A stretch of DNA of 64,000 bases from Archivesica marissinica (Eukaryota; Mollusca; Bivalvia; Venerida; Vesicomyidae), in NCBI GenBank assembly GCA_014843695.1, contig CM026403.1:51504233-51568232 (forward strand), given 5' to 3'. Position 1 is the stretch's first letter. Every line of letters starts with the position of its first letter. Shown piece after piece: positions 43,963-55,135 of this stretch. The translations under genes and the position numbers were made by a program. The notes beneath the pieces were generated by a model that ran no database searches, was not told the DNA's origin, and saw only the letters and a program-made list of their open reading frames with translations.

Positions 43963-44044
43963 CAATGTCCAGCCATTCAAGTAATCCCTCAACAACCTCC
44001 TGTTGTCCATAATCCAGAAGTGTATTCGCACGATCATGGTCATT
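43963..44044 (-). pseudogene. Candidate orphan exon, block 2
   Basis: The block-2 counterpart of 11776-11857, with the same donor-like GTGAGAAGGG inside the LINE target duplication. Frame open. Confidence 0.25.
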
Positions 44045-44545
44045 CTTTGTAGATTTTGGATTGAAACAGGCTGATCGTTCTGTGTTTGATGAAATACATG
44101 TAATGTCCAAACATGTCAATGATTACAACACAAATACTGTAGTACGTTTATTATTCATTCATTCAACATTAATACGTAACACATTTACAAACAACGGTAT
44201 CTCTGAGGAAAATAATGCAAACATTGAATACATGAATGTATAGCCGGAATACACAACTATCAATGTACCAGCATCATGTTTTGGATGAACTTTTAATATC
44301 TCAAGAACATCATACACAACTATAATCATCACCGCATTACAACCTCTTCATTTAGTGCCCATTTTGACATTGCAGCAGTCAAATATTAAAACACATAACC
44401 CAATTCACCGCCTAGGCTTACTTACGACTTTCTTTTGGAACATTCAAAGCATCACCAATAGCTAGTTTATATGTCCAAGCATATATGAACCATCTCATAC
44501 GGGAAAACTATCAGTACAATAAGCGGTTAAGCTAAACCCAAAATT
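44045..44545. other. Shared block sequence, no gene recognised
   Basis: The counterpart of 11858-12356 with a stop in the shared 75-codon frame. The last ~100 bp are the source of a local duplication at 44800-44911. Confidence 0.4.
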
Positions 44546-44750
44546 GGGCTTCCATGGCCGAGTGCTTAAGGTCGTTGACTTCAACTCACCGCATTATGTT
44601 ACAATCCAAAGTGGAGTGTCGAATTTTGTCATGGCAAGAAGCTGTCCAGCTAGCTTCTGGGTGGTCTATATTCTACCTGTGTGCCAGTTCGGGCATGACA
44701 CATTGCTCTCAGGTCACCCTATGTATTTCGCCACGAATAAGAGCTATTTA
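44546..44750 (+). mobile_element. tRNA-Ser/Leu-like SINE, family B, block 2 first copy
   Basis: GGGCTTCCATGGCCGAGTGC head and family B body. It has one 20-bp segment and loses about 15 bases in the anticodon region relative to 12357-12605. Confidence 0.62.
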
Positions 44751-44911
44751 TGCCAACATCACTTGGCTTTACATGCTCTCCGAGGCTTACTTACGACTTT
44801 CTTTTGGAACTGTCAAAGCATCACCAATAGCTAGTTTATATGTCCAAGCATATGAACCATCTCATATGAGAAAATAATCAGTACAATAAGCGTTTAAGCT
44901 AAACCCAAAAT

Positions 44912-45170
44912 GGGGCTTCCGTGGCCGAGTGCTTAAGGTCGTTGACTTTAACTAATTTGCTCCTCACCGCTTTAGGTTACAATCCAAAGTGGAGTGTCGA
45001 ATTTTGTCATGGCAAGAAGCTGTCCAGCTAGCTTCTGGGTGGTCTATGTTCTACCTGGGTGGTCTATGTTCTACCTGGGTGGTCTATGTTCTACCTGGGT
45101 GATCTATGTTCTACCTGGGTACCAGTTCGGGCATGAAACACTGACCTGAGGTCACCCTATGTATATCGCC
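44912..45170 (+). mobile_element. tRNA-Ser/Leu-like SINE, family B, block 2 second copy
   Basis: This copy, with about 100 bp of its upstream flank (44800-44911), repeats 44440-44750. The block therefore contains a tandem duplication of roughly 370 bp. It is closer to the block-0 copy than to its neighbour, with the uncut anticodon region and four 20-bp repeats. Confidence 0.65.
45037..45116. repeat. 20-bp tandem repeat, four copies
   Basis: Three identical GGGTGGTCTATGTTCTACCT units followed by one with GATC for GGTC. Same array as 12481-12560. Confidence 0.97.
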
Positions 45171-45904
45171 ACGAATAAGAGCTATATATGGGCCATATGA
45201 ACAAAGCTGTTGGTGGCACTTCCCACAACATAAGCAAGAAAACGTGGCAAAACCAAAGCATCAAGGTTGCTATTCATAATGCCAATTTTAACTTTTAATA
45301 TAAGATTTAGCTCCCTGGTTATTATACATCATCGTGATAATCTGAAATAAAATGCCGACGCCATCGTCTTCAAATTACATTTAAATGAAATGAGGACCAT
45401 ATGTACGAGTATACATCCATTTACACAGATTGACACACGGTAAAACTAACAACGAAATACGATATGAAAATATATGGGAAATGTAATGGATCTCAATCTG
45501 GACGTACCGGTGTCAGGGTAAATGTCCACACATTCGTGAAATTACTAAATTGGAGCAGCCGATGGGTACAAATGATAAAATGAAACCACATGGTTCGCCG
45601 GAGGTGAGGGTAAATAAGTTCAATCATCATGAATATCCATAGACAAAACCCATATTAAAAACAGTGATTACTTTGTTTTTCAGTGTAATAAAATTGCTAC
45701 TTTCTGCAGAAGTAATGGCTAATTTATATGATCTGGCAGAAAATGTATGATTTTCTTCTGACCCTTTGTCTGTACTCCAATCAATAGGCAACATGAACGT
45801 ATAAAAACAATCTACTTTACAAATTATTGATTAAGCATGCATATATTATATTGACTAAACCTGCTATTGTTGGATGCCAATTGAAGTCATTTTTGTATCC
45901 ATGA
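45171..45904. other. Shared block sequence with a short SINE-like insert
   Basis: Mostly matches block 1. At about 45585-45632, CATGGTTCGCCGGAGGTGAG interrupts sequence that is contiguous in block 1. It is the complement of a motif in the SINE-like element at 51058-51200. Confidence 0.45.
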
Positions 45905-46165
45905 TAAAAATAGATTGCAAAGGTGTGCAAAACATGCAATTCGTGTGAAATATACAACGTATAAGTTTCCATACACTGATGCTAGACAATTAACTATTGC
46001 TTATGATACATCCCAATGGCGACATTCTTGGAATAATATACAAGTCAACAAGCTTCATTTAACTAAGTTATACATTGGTGAACCATATCCTGTGCAACGC
46101 TCCAACCATAGAGAGGAAACTGGTACCATGACTAGGATAAGACATACCCAGTTCATTCATTCATT
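45905..46165 (+). pseudogene. LINE RNase-H-like tail relic, block 2
   Basis: The counterpart of 12905-13172. Its 3' end CATTCATTCATT is joined directly to GGTTTCAGATACCGC of the GPCR tail because the intervening ~520 bp are deleted. Confidence 0.55.
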
Positions 46166-47290
46166 GGTTTCAGATACCGCACTTCTGAGAGCGAGTGTTG
46201 AATCGACGGAGTATATAGTCGATGCATTACGATTAATTTCTCTAGAACATCTTCTCCGGCACGGAATGATATCCAGAAAGCGGTTACGAAACTGAGTTGA
46301 GAACATGACGTAGATTATGAAGTTACACGAGTGGTTCAATTGTTCAAAAGTGAGACCAACTCCTTGCAATATAATCAGTCCTTCGTTTTTAGAACCAAAA
46401 ATGGGTTGATTTGTTGCGGTAGCTATAATAACTGTGACTGTGATTGGTGTAACCCATACAATGTACGCAACGACTACACCAACCAACATTAACGATATAC
46501 GAGACGTATCACGTGCAGACCGTTCATTGATACCTTGGGCAAGTACTGCACGCATGCGATGACTTTTAACAAGCGAAATGATAATCGGTGGCGTAATAGA
46601 GAGAAGAATGGTCATGGGAGCCAGTGAATATAATGTTGCACCAATAATGATGGACATTTTATGTAGGTCCTTAGTATCTGGTGTGACAAAATCAGGTCTA
46701 CAAATGCCATCAACTATGCCTGCTGTAATTGACCTAATGCTTTGTATAGTAATAAGAAATAGATACACTGTAGCAATGGCAGCCAACACATTTAGACGTG
46801 TAACTAGTGTTCTGGCTTTCAGTGGGAAAAGTACAGCAATGAATCTCTCTAATGCGACCAACACCACGCACCAAGAAGCTGTAGCTTTTGCAAAGCGATA
46901 TAGTGTAATAAATAGCTTACATCCGATTACTGTAATTGCCCTAATATCACTACCGTGCCAAATAGTTCGCATAAATTGCTGATTGAACGGATTTGTCAGC
47001 AACACTAGCGAATCGGAAAATGCCAATGCGCATAAAATGTATCGTGATGTGACCTTGCGAAATTTGACATGCGTTACAGTAAGAATGACGCAACTGTTTC
47101 CTAGCAAACCAACACATAATAAGATAGGACAGATAAATAGTTGTGCTAGATTCATTCTGCCTCGCAATAACTGCCATTCCGGCTTATATCCTATTGGTGC
47201 AGCATATGCCGTAGTATTCCACACTGCAGTTGTGCCTTCCGCATCATTAATCATGGATGCCAAGCTTGTAGCTGTAGTAGAATTATCCAT
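46157..47290 (-). CDS. Rhodopsin-like GPCR, copy 3, intact with altered C-terminus
   Basis: A 377-residue receptor closely related to copy 1, predicted at the plasma membrane. All family landmarks remain: GN in TM1, LAFSD in TM2, the TM3/ECL2 cysteines, ERF, VWVTP and NFIIY. Differences from copy 1 include SLASMINDAEG in the N-terminus (one extra Met), TIWHGSD for DIWHGGD in the first extracellular loop, and conservative changes in TM4. A deletion of about 520 bp fused the 3' end to a LINE relic. The last ten residues of copy 1 (after SET) are replaced by Asn-Glu and a stop, and the native 3' UTR is gone. Start ATG at 47290, downstream of the same CTTTTTTTCAG acceptor-like site. Whether a usable polyadenylation site remains is unclear. 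Confidence 0.82.
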   Translation of the reverse strand: MDNSTTATSLASMINDAEGTTAVWNTTAYAAPIGYKPEWQLLRGRMNLAQLFICPILLCVGLLGNSCVILTVTHVKFRKVTSRYILCALAFSDSLVLLTNPFNQQFMRTIWHGSDIRAITVIGCKLFITLYRFAKATASWCVVLVALERFIAVLFPLKARTLVTRLNVLAAIATVYLFLITIQSIRSITAGIVDGICRPDFVTPDTKDLHKMSIIIGATLYSLAPMTILLSITPPIIISLVKSHRMRAVLAQGINERSARDTSRISLMLVGVVVAYIVWVTPITVTVIIATATNQPIFGSKNEGLIILQGVGLTFEQLNHSCNFIIYVMFSTQFRNRFLDIIPCRRRCSREINRNASTIYSVDSTLALRSAVSETNE

Positions 47291-47554
47291 CGTTGTATCT
47301 CCGTCGTGATCTGAAAAAAAGTATCACCAATTAATCCACAATGCAAAGTAATGTACACAATGGTGCAATTATACAGTACTAAATTAATGTTAAAGTCATA
47401 TATTCCTGTTCTTGAAACTGACTGTCAACATATGTTGCTAGCACGCACTTATATTCGTTACACAACCAGTATTACTCTTGTTTTGCAGTAAAGAAATCCA
47501 CCCTTTCTAACATTTTAATATACTTGAGCAGTGAAGAACACTATTTAATCTTGT
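47291..47554. other. GPCR copy 3 upstream region
   Basis: Conserved among all four GPCR copies, including the pyrimidine-rich acceptor-like site just upstream of the ATG. It could contain the end of a 5'-UTR intron. No TATA box identified. Confidence 0.4.
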
Positions 47555-47775
47555 TTTGACTCGAATAGTCTGTTCTCATTCGGCACTCTTCGGACCGGTA
47601 GGTATGCGAGATGGTACGGTGGTCGCCAGATCGGACAGGTGGGTTTTCTCCGGGTACTCCGGTTTCCTCCCACACGAATGACCACATTTACGCTTTCATG
47701 CCCGCCAACGAGAGTGATTAATATAAGTTGCTTGAACTTGCTTCGCAATCATTGTAAAATAAATAAAGTTTAACT
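47555..47775 (+). mobile_element. SINE, family C, block 3
   Basis: Same element as 15070-15285, but its tail has CTTGCTTCGCAATC where other blocks have CTTGC. This probably represents the fuller ancestral tail. Confidence 0.68.
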
Positions 47776-48149
47776 TTAAACTCCTCATGACTCATTTTCT
47801 CCGTAACATAGCATAGTAGTAAGTAATGTTTAGTTTGATTATATTTTATTTGTATATGTGTACAAATAAGTACAATCACAATCATACAAGTATTACATAC
47901 ATACACAAATGGGTTGGACCACAAGCTATGGCAACATTAGATTTGGTCCTCCCCATTATAGCAGACAAATAAGTTTTGAATTGTTCTCCTGCTACAGAAG
48001 CCCATCCTATTTCACGTAGTAAGTATTGTTTTGATACACGAGATCTAGTAGGGCCTGTTACAGCTATTGCTGCATATTGCACTTTTTGTAGTGTTTCTTT
48101 TTATATCTTGAAACTAAAACATTAGACAATTATATTGGATATGTGTTTG
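47776..48149. other. Shared block flank
   Basis: Counterpart of 28399-28789. Non-coding with small minus-strand frames that may be LINE remains. Confidence 0.35.
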
Positions 48150-48750
48150 CTAAAAGTAATATCAAGATGTTTGTGGTGTTCAATAAAAGTTACACGAGTG
48201 TTATTAAAGTACACATTAGAGCTGTCTCTTTCGCAAAGGAGAAAAAAAGCATTACCTCGGTTTTTGTTGGATTGAATTTAACCAGTGATTGCTTGGATCC
48301 AGGACATAAGAGTGTTCATATTTTCGTTAAGTGTTGTCTCCATTAGAGATATGTAACTTGTTGATGTTGCAAGAGAACCGTCATGTCGTCTGCGAATAGT
48401 ATACATGTTGATTCATTATCATCTAATTACCAGCAAATTTGATTATAGATATATATTAGTTTATTGATGGTTGAATGGCATCCAGATTGCTTGGGATATA
48501 TAACATTATTTGCATGTAAATAGTTATATATTTCTTTAAAAATAACTCGTTCCATCACCTTACCTACACGGTTGGTTACAGAAATCAGTCAATATTTTGA
48601 CGGTTCGTCTTGTTACCATTTTCATACAGTGGAATTAGATTCACTGATTTCCTACATCTAGGATAGTGAAATTAATTTGCGTGTATCACTTTTAGGATGT
48701 TAAAAGAGCTGGCATAAAACTGGACACTCGAATACACTTCAATTTCGTTT
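48150..48750 (-). pseudogene. CR1-like reverse-transcriptase relic, block 3 (deleted)
   Basis: As in block 2, but an internal deletion at about 48400 (TCTGCGAATAG joined to TATACATGTTG) removes the region with QGSFI and the following 200 or so bases. Confidence 0.58.
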
Positions 48751-49719
48751 TATTGAACAGGTATATGACTTTAACTATCCAAAGAAGATTGTGTAATGCT
48801 TGTTTCCAAATGTTCTCTCAATTATCTCTAGTTAGTGTTCACTAGAACGTTCATTAGAACACGAAATGTATCTTTTGAACATAGAAATTGTGTTGAAACG
48901 AAATGAATTTAGTTTAGCAGTTACTGCCAACCGTTCTCTTATCAGATATATTGTTAATCTACTAGCAGTGGTTGCACCCGAGCGTGTGCCCGTCCGTCTG
49001 CTGATTGCGTCTCGGAGGAGTATGGAATCTACATCCACCAATGCTAGCTGAATAGTCGCCCTATGACCTAAGGTGTTGGTGCGACTTTACCCTAACAAAT
49101 ACACTATATTAATATATTAGCCATGCCTGACAAAGCAGTCTTATATCACATATTACATCTTTATATCACTAGCGTTTATTGCATACCTCCTATTACAATT
49201 CTTATTTGAAATGAGATGCAATTTGAATTAATTTGGAAAACAAATGCATAATTTATCTCCGATTTATGACATGCTATGGCTGCAGAACACTGTGTAGATA
49301 TTTCCCCGTGTGTCAGCATTTCATCGTAAGGTATGATGTGCTTCATACCTCCAATCAAACTAGTTTGAGAAGAAATATCTAAAGCAGTATTACCGTGCAG
49401 CCTTTTTATTAAATTAATTAACGAACTAGGCTATTTATTGCATATTTTGGGCTTTTGTTTTCCCACTTGTACTGTGGAATAGTATTCATTAGCGTACTTG
49501 TATTATGCCTGGATACGCACCTGACTGTTTCACTCTATTCCAGATGGAATTTCATTATCAGTTCGTGCCATATTAGATCTGACGATATTGCTACGCCTAA
49601 ATATTTACCAATGCAATCAAATGGAACATGTTGAAAATAAAATAAGGATCTGCCAAATCTGATTAGGTGAAAATATCAGAACTTACAAGCCACTGTTTTG
49701 ACATGTCATTTATTGTCAC

Positions 49720-50220
49720 CAGGTTCATGTTCTAAACCGTTACCGTAATTCAATTAAACGGCAAGGCAAATGACATCAGCAAAATACCGTGCAACTCTAA
49801 GCAAATGTTCTGTTATATCATTGACATACACTAGAAATAAAAGTGACTCAAGGACAGAGCCTCGAGAAACGCCAGCTGTTATAATATTACACACTGTAAA
49901 CGTTTCTGATCCTACAACGAGTAGCTAGCTGTTTACGGCCAGAGAGATAATCACTTAGCAATGTAAGATCGTCGTCGTTCATGCGATATTGTTTACTAAC
50001 TGTGTCAAATGCTTTAGATATATCGCAGAAACTATACAATCATGTTGATTGTTTCTAATCGAATATAAGTTGATTTACTGAGTAATGACAAGAATGAATA
50101 CCCGACTGCAATGTTCATATTAAATTATGGATTCCGAAGTGATAATAGACATGCTTAGATAAAACTATTTCCATAACACGTGGTTGGTTAATACATATTT
50201 ATTTATCCCTATTGCGAACC
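49720..50220 (-). pseudogene. CR1-like reverse-transcriptase relic in the insert
   Basis: On the minus strand: AISKAFDTVSKQYRMNDDDL, then TLLSDYLSGRKQLA, then AGVSRGSVLESLLFLVYVND and ARYFAD. These match the palm motifs of a CR1-type reverse transcriptase with several stops. It is a different copy from the relics at 16580, 28790, 48150 and 62650. Confidence 0.6.
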
Positions 50221-50335
50221 AAGTTTTGAGAACATTATATTAATCGCTCTCGAGACCTCGGTCCTAATGGAATACATCGCCACGAGAGAGAAAGAAGTGA
50301 CAAAATGGAATTAAGTGTATAGCCTAATGACACCA
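50190..50335 (+). repeat. LINE 3'-segment relic
   Basis: CATATTAATCGCTCTCGAGAC-like sequence and CATCGCCACGAGAGAGAAAG align with 21000-21130, the 3' part of the plus-strand LINE relic carried in blocks 1-3. It is more diverged than the block copies. Confidence 0.5.
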
Positions 50336-50337
50336 TC

Positions 50338-50412
50338 ATCGTTCTGATGGGGCTCGAACCAACAACCTCTAGGTTATAAACTGACACCGAAACCACTGCA
50401 CATAGGCTCATA
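50338..50412 (-). repeat. tRNA-like relic
   Basis: The minus strand has TGTGCAGTGGTTTCGGTGTC (A-box-like), a TTATAACCTAGAGG anticodon-arm-like part and GTTGGTTCGAGCCCC (good B-box). Probably the head of a SINE or a tRNA pseudogene; the acceptor arm does not pair well. Confidence 0.45.
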
Positions 50413-51057
50413 GTGTTCTGTATATATGATATATGTATATGAACTTATAGGTGAATGGGAAATAATTCAAACGAAGAAAATAGTTCCTAACCATTTAGCT
50501 GGAAACATAATCTTCTTCTAAGAAATACTTGTGGTCCGATCATCTTCGCTGTCTGGACATTCAATACTTTCGTTTATTTAAAGAGCTCATTTCGCATTAT
50601 CTCGGTTCAATTGAACTTTCAATTAGTTAGTCAATTAGCAATAATATCATTATGTAACTCTATGCGACACTACTGATACTGATCGGTTCGGGTGACGTCG
50701 ATATTGGATAGCTTCTTTGAATTGTGAGTTCCCTGAAGTTGGAGAGCTATTTCAGACAAAAGAGATACTAGTTGATGATCGTGCAACAAAATATATCTTA
50801 GAAAGAGAAGAATGGGGTGTGTACTTGCGTGCATAATGTTTGTTTGTTCGGGTTTACGCCTTTATCAGTACCATTTTGGACAATATCGCCGGTGGGCAGT
50901 TTACCAAACACTACATTTCCTGGACAGGCTTCAGCGGTTAACCAGTACTTGGTGCATCAACCTCCGAAAGAAACTGTCACCATTTTCATATAAATAAACA
51001 AGGCCTGGGCTACATAATGCTTAGAATGTACATTATATTTATATATATATATATATT
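50413..51057. other. Non-coding stretch, nothing recognised
   Basis: Only a 61-codon frame at 50812-50997 without similarity. A TATATA run lies at about 51038-51056. Confidence 0.35.
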
Positions 51058-51200
51058 CTGATGTCGTGATGGCGCAGTCGTAACGCCGCCTTCACTTCAG
51101 GTATTAGATGTCCGGAGTTCACGGCCAGCTGGAACAGTTACTGTTGTGATGCTGATGATGACGTGTGTTTACCCTCACCACCGGCGAACCATGCGGGCGA
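51058..51200 (+). mobile_element. tRNA-derived SINE-like element
   Basis: TGATGGCGCAGTCGTAACGC resembles an A-box region and GGAGTTCACGGCC a B-box. The body has TTACCCTCACCACCGGCGAA, whose complement occurs in an insertion in block 2 at about 45590. No 3' tail was defined. Confidence 0.5.
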
Positions 51201-53015
51201 GCATTCTCGCATTATTATTTTCGTGCATTACTATCACCGTCGGTTTTCAGTAATGTGCAGTAAAAAGTGACAACTGGAGGAGGCATATTCCTGATTATTT
51301 TCGTTTCCGATGTAAATATATAGACGTTGAACATGTTTAAGCAGGTTGTAAGTGTCGTGTTGGCATGACGCTTGTTACATGTACAATATACATACTGCTT
51401 GTTATGTATGCCGTGTATATAATGTATTCATAGCTAAGTGTTCATTCAATGTATATACATGTCTTTTCTACACAATACATTACAAATAATAACGCAACAC
51501 CAAACTGCAATACCAGACGAGCGGTTTAGGTTTATTGAGATACAATGCAGCCGGATTATGAAACATTATGGTACAAGTGTAGTTACCAATTGTGTTGTAT
51601 AGCACACTGCATATATATATAGCATAAACTCGTTTGATACCACAAACATGACCATACATCCACGAAAGCAAGAGAAACAGATTTGAATTTTTATAATAAT
51701 TTATTTAATATTTCATTAAAAGCTCTGAAGCAAACTATTTATTTCATTTAGTTACCAACCAAGAACATCATGTTAACCTAACGCGAACCGACTCGCCCAT
51801 GAAAAACCAGAGATAAACATGATATAAAATCAGAAAATACTCTGGAAACCTGTGCCCGTTTGTCTGTTATTTGATGCGATTAAAGCATCATATGTTGGTT
51901 CGCCTGAATGTCGGGCCACATTCCTTGCGGATGTATGGTATATAAGTTTGCAAACATAACATGGATTTATTACACATAGCTAATATCCAATAGAAGAACA
52001 GTTACATATCATTTCTTTTAAACACGCAATGTATGACTGCTAACATTTAAACAGCTATATATTATCACCATTTAAAGATAAATTATACATATGACCCAAA
52101 CACACACTTTCTTATAAAAGTACGAAATTTTGGCTAAAGAAACCGATCGATGTAACCTATACGCAGTTGTCCGGTAGAATGACTCCCTACACATTTACAA
52201 TTCTTCAATACATAAAATCTCACGACAATTTCGTGCACAGTAATGACCAATACCACTGTAATGAACACGTTACGCGTAAGACAAATATTTCACGCTATAC
52301 TGTCGAACCGCGTGAAATTGATAGTATGTACTGCTAAATAATTACACAGAGCCTAGAAATAATACAAATGTATAATTGTCAAAATTTAAATATTACTCTC
52401 ACTTAAATTTCAATTTGTCACATGATCATTAATTGTATATGTAATTACTAGTTTTGTTAAGACGATGTATCATGTACAAGTCCTTCGAAATAAAAGTATG
52501 TTATGTATATTAACACATTTATTCACATAAATCCGCTTTCGTTTCTCAGTGTTCTTGAATGCTTTCCTCGTCATGACATCGATTTAATACTTTGTGACAG
52601 GGAATGGTGCCCTTGAACTTAGAGTTGACGAGTGTAATCAGATAACATTAAATGAATATCGACTGTTTCTAATAAACATGAAACTGCTTCAATAAATGAT
52701 TGTAAATGATTTAGAAATAAGTTAAGACAGCAGCACTGTATTGTTAAAACGTCATTAGCGACTAATTAACATGGTTGACACGGGTGTTCGGTCTACCGAG
52801 TTTGAACACTCATTTTCAATTTTGATTACTGGGGTCGAGTGTTCTTAGGCCGTACACTCGTTCGTGTACTGTAGTAGAGGTTTTAATTTCTATTACCATG
52901 AGTATCATGAAAACATTTGTAACTAGTATTACAATACATTACTAAAACTGTGTTTGTACTCATAAAACGTAATTGTATGCCGACATGTCTAAAAGCAGAT
53001 TGAGAACTATAAATA
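51201..53015. other. Non-coding stretch of the insert
   Basis: AT-rich and gene-poor. The part from about 52500 to 52770 (TTAACACATTTATTCACATA onward) is nearly repeated at 63750-64000 at the right edge of the window. No element ends seen. Confidence 0.4.
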
Positions 53016-53960
53016 TACCACAGATCCTCTTTGACAAACTTGATTGATACTAGGAAAAAATCAAAGAAATCTACTCACTATGCATTTATAGATTTTAGGA
53101 AAGCATACAATTTTATAAATAGGGATAAACTTTGGCAAAGACTGTACGAAAACGATATATGTTGTAAATTGTTGCTTGCTATTAAATCACTATATTCAAC
53201 AGTATCATCATGTGTAAGGATTAACTCATTTACCACGGAGTGGTTTGATGTACAATGTAGATTGTAGCAGGGATGTGTCCTGTCGCCTATTTTGTTTAAT
53301 GTATACATAAATGATTTAGCTCTGTATCATTATATGTTGGGATACCATTTGATGACGACTGCATATGCATTTTATTATATGATGATGATATTGTATTGAT
53401 ATTTGCAAACTCTTTTAAATGCTATCGCCGATTGGTGTAGTTTAAATGACAGGTCTATTAATATCAACAAAAGCAATATTATGCATTTCCATCCTGCGCA
53501 TTCCAACTAACTGATTTTCGATTTGAATGTGAATAATCATCAGTATTGTTGATAAATAAACATACCTTGGTATTGTCCTGCAAGAACACTAGTACTTTAA
53601 TGTAACTGCTAAGGGAGAGATGCCCAAAGTGCAAGCCCTGCTCTTTGTTTGTTGATAGCAAAATATAATCGGTTGTGTTCCATATGACCTTATATAACTC
53701 CATTGTTTGGTCCGTAATAGGTTATGGTTCGTCTATTTGGGGATGTAGTTCATTCTCTCGCATTAACGCTGTTCAAAATTTTTGGAGTTAGGAAATATAC
53801 AACTAATGCCGTCGTTATAGGAAACATGGCTTTGCAACTGCCAATTGTTCGGCAATGGAAAACTGTCTCCGGGTTTTGTGACCGTCTATCTAATATCACC
53901 GACGATAGGATAAATAAAAGTATTGCACTGTGGGCGGTTTCTTTATTAGTTTAAACAATA
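53016..53960 (+). pseudogene. LINE reverse-transcriptase relic, different clade
   Basis: The plus strand reads HYAFIDFRKAYNFINRDKLW, then AIKSLYSTVSSCVRIN, then QGCVLSPILFNVYINDLAL after a stop. At 53700-53950 it reads GVRKYTTNAVVIGNMALQLP and RLSNITDDRINKSIALWAV. These correspond to palm and thumb/C-terminal regions with most of the fingers and the FADD box missing or degraded. QGCVLSP distinguishes it from the CR1-type relics. Confidence 0.62.
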
Positions 53961-54330
53961 TTTATTTCTTTGAATATACATAGTCTGGTATACATAATAT
54001 GTACATACATGTAGGATTGAGGAGAAAGCAAATTGCTTATATGGTTACCTCTTTCCTTTACGGCTTCTTTGTCAATGGATGGTCTGCATCGATTAATCGT
54101 ATTGGAAGTGTTCTGGACAGGTAGAAATAAACTAGACTGTATGTAGACTGTATGTAGACTTCAGACATGATATGTTTGAGATAGCTTGTAAAGTAGACAG
54201 AAACTTTTTAACATGTCGTATGATGCTAAATTATTATTTCTATTTACGCACCCATCTTTGATTCGTATTTGTGCCAAAACCTGTTTTAATATTTTACGAA
54301 GGCGTACTCTTTTTATGTGTAAATAATTGA

Positions 54331-54826
54331 TCTTACGATTGTTCCTATATCATGTCCATGTTTTATTTATTCTTAGAAGCAGCTGCTAAATAGGTCACCC
54401 TCAATGTGATTGAGAATGATAATTGTTTTTCTAAAACTATTTCTTAATTGCGCATTAGCGCCCATATTTTCTTCAATTTCTTAGCACTATGTATTGTAAT
54501 TCATGTTTAGCTTTCAATTAGCGACTGATCCTCAATTTGTTCATGCGTATAATGCTTTGACTGCATGCAATGATGTCGGTATCTGTGATAAAATCTATTG
54601 TAATTTTTTTATTGAATGGCTAGGTACGATGTTAATTTGATATATGTTTATATTTGCTGTATAGTACATAGATGAGACTAAAATAAAGATGAGAGATTGA
54701 TGCAATTTATCAATTAATTCAATCAACATCAGACAAATACTAATACTAATTTAGACTGATCCAAAGAGTCTCCAAGTTCAAATAGATAAAATATACCTGT
54801 ATTCGTTAAATGGGGCTTGGAAGCTC
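54331..54826. other. Shared block sequence with retrotransposon-like tail
   Basis: Counterpart of 29885-30299, with TAGATGAGACTAAAATAAAG near 54671. Confidence 0.45.
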
Positions 54827-55052
54827 GATCCCCCCGTCTGAACCTAATAAAATTAACAGTCTTTCAGATGGGACATTAAACCGAGATCTCGTGTTGGTGC
54901 TGTACACCGTACACGTAAAAGAACCAGAGGAGACTCTGGAATTGGTCTCTATCTGTATCATTGCACTATCATCCAAACATCTAAAATGACTAATCTCTTC
55001 AGGAGGCGTCGCTCATATGGGTAACCGGTAGCGACGATAAATAAACGTAACA
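54827..55052 (+). mobile_element. tRNA-derived SINE, family A, block 3
   Basis: Orthologous to 18036-18256 and 30300-30525. About 300 bp of the LINE relic that follows the SINE in other blocks are missing after it. Confidence 0.72.
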
Positions 55053-55135
55053 GTACATATCAATTACATAGCTATACAAACGAAAATGGATTTAATCGGA
55101 AGCTTAAAGCTTATTGTGATTATCTCCATTTTTAT

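Larger units (their letters stand above)
48966..54330. mobile_element. 5.4-kb insert specific to blocks 3 and 4
   Basis: Sequence contiguous in blocks 1 and 2 (AATCTACTATCTTACGATTG) is split here between AATCTACTAG at about 48966 and TCTTACGATTG at about 54331. The insert is a composite of older LINE and SINE debris described separately. No terminal repeats defining a single element were found. Part of it (about 52500-52770) reappears at 63735-64000 in block 4. Confidence 0.6.
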
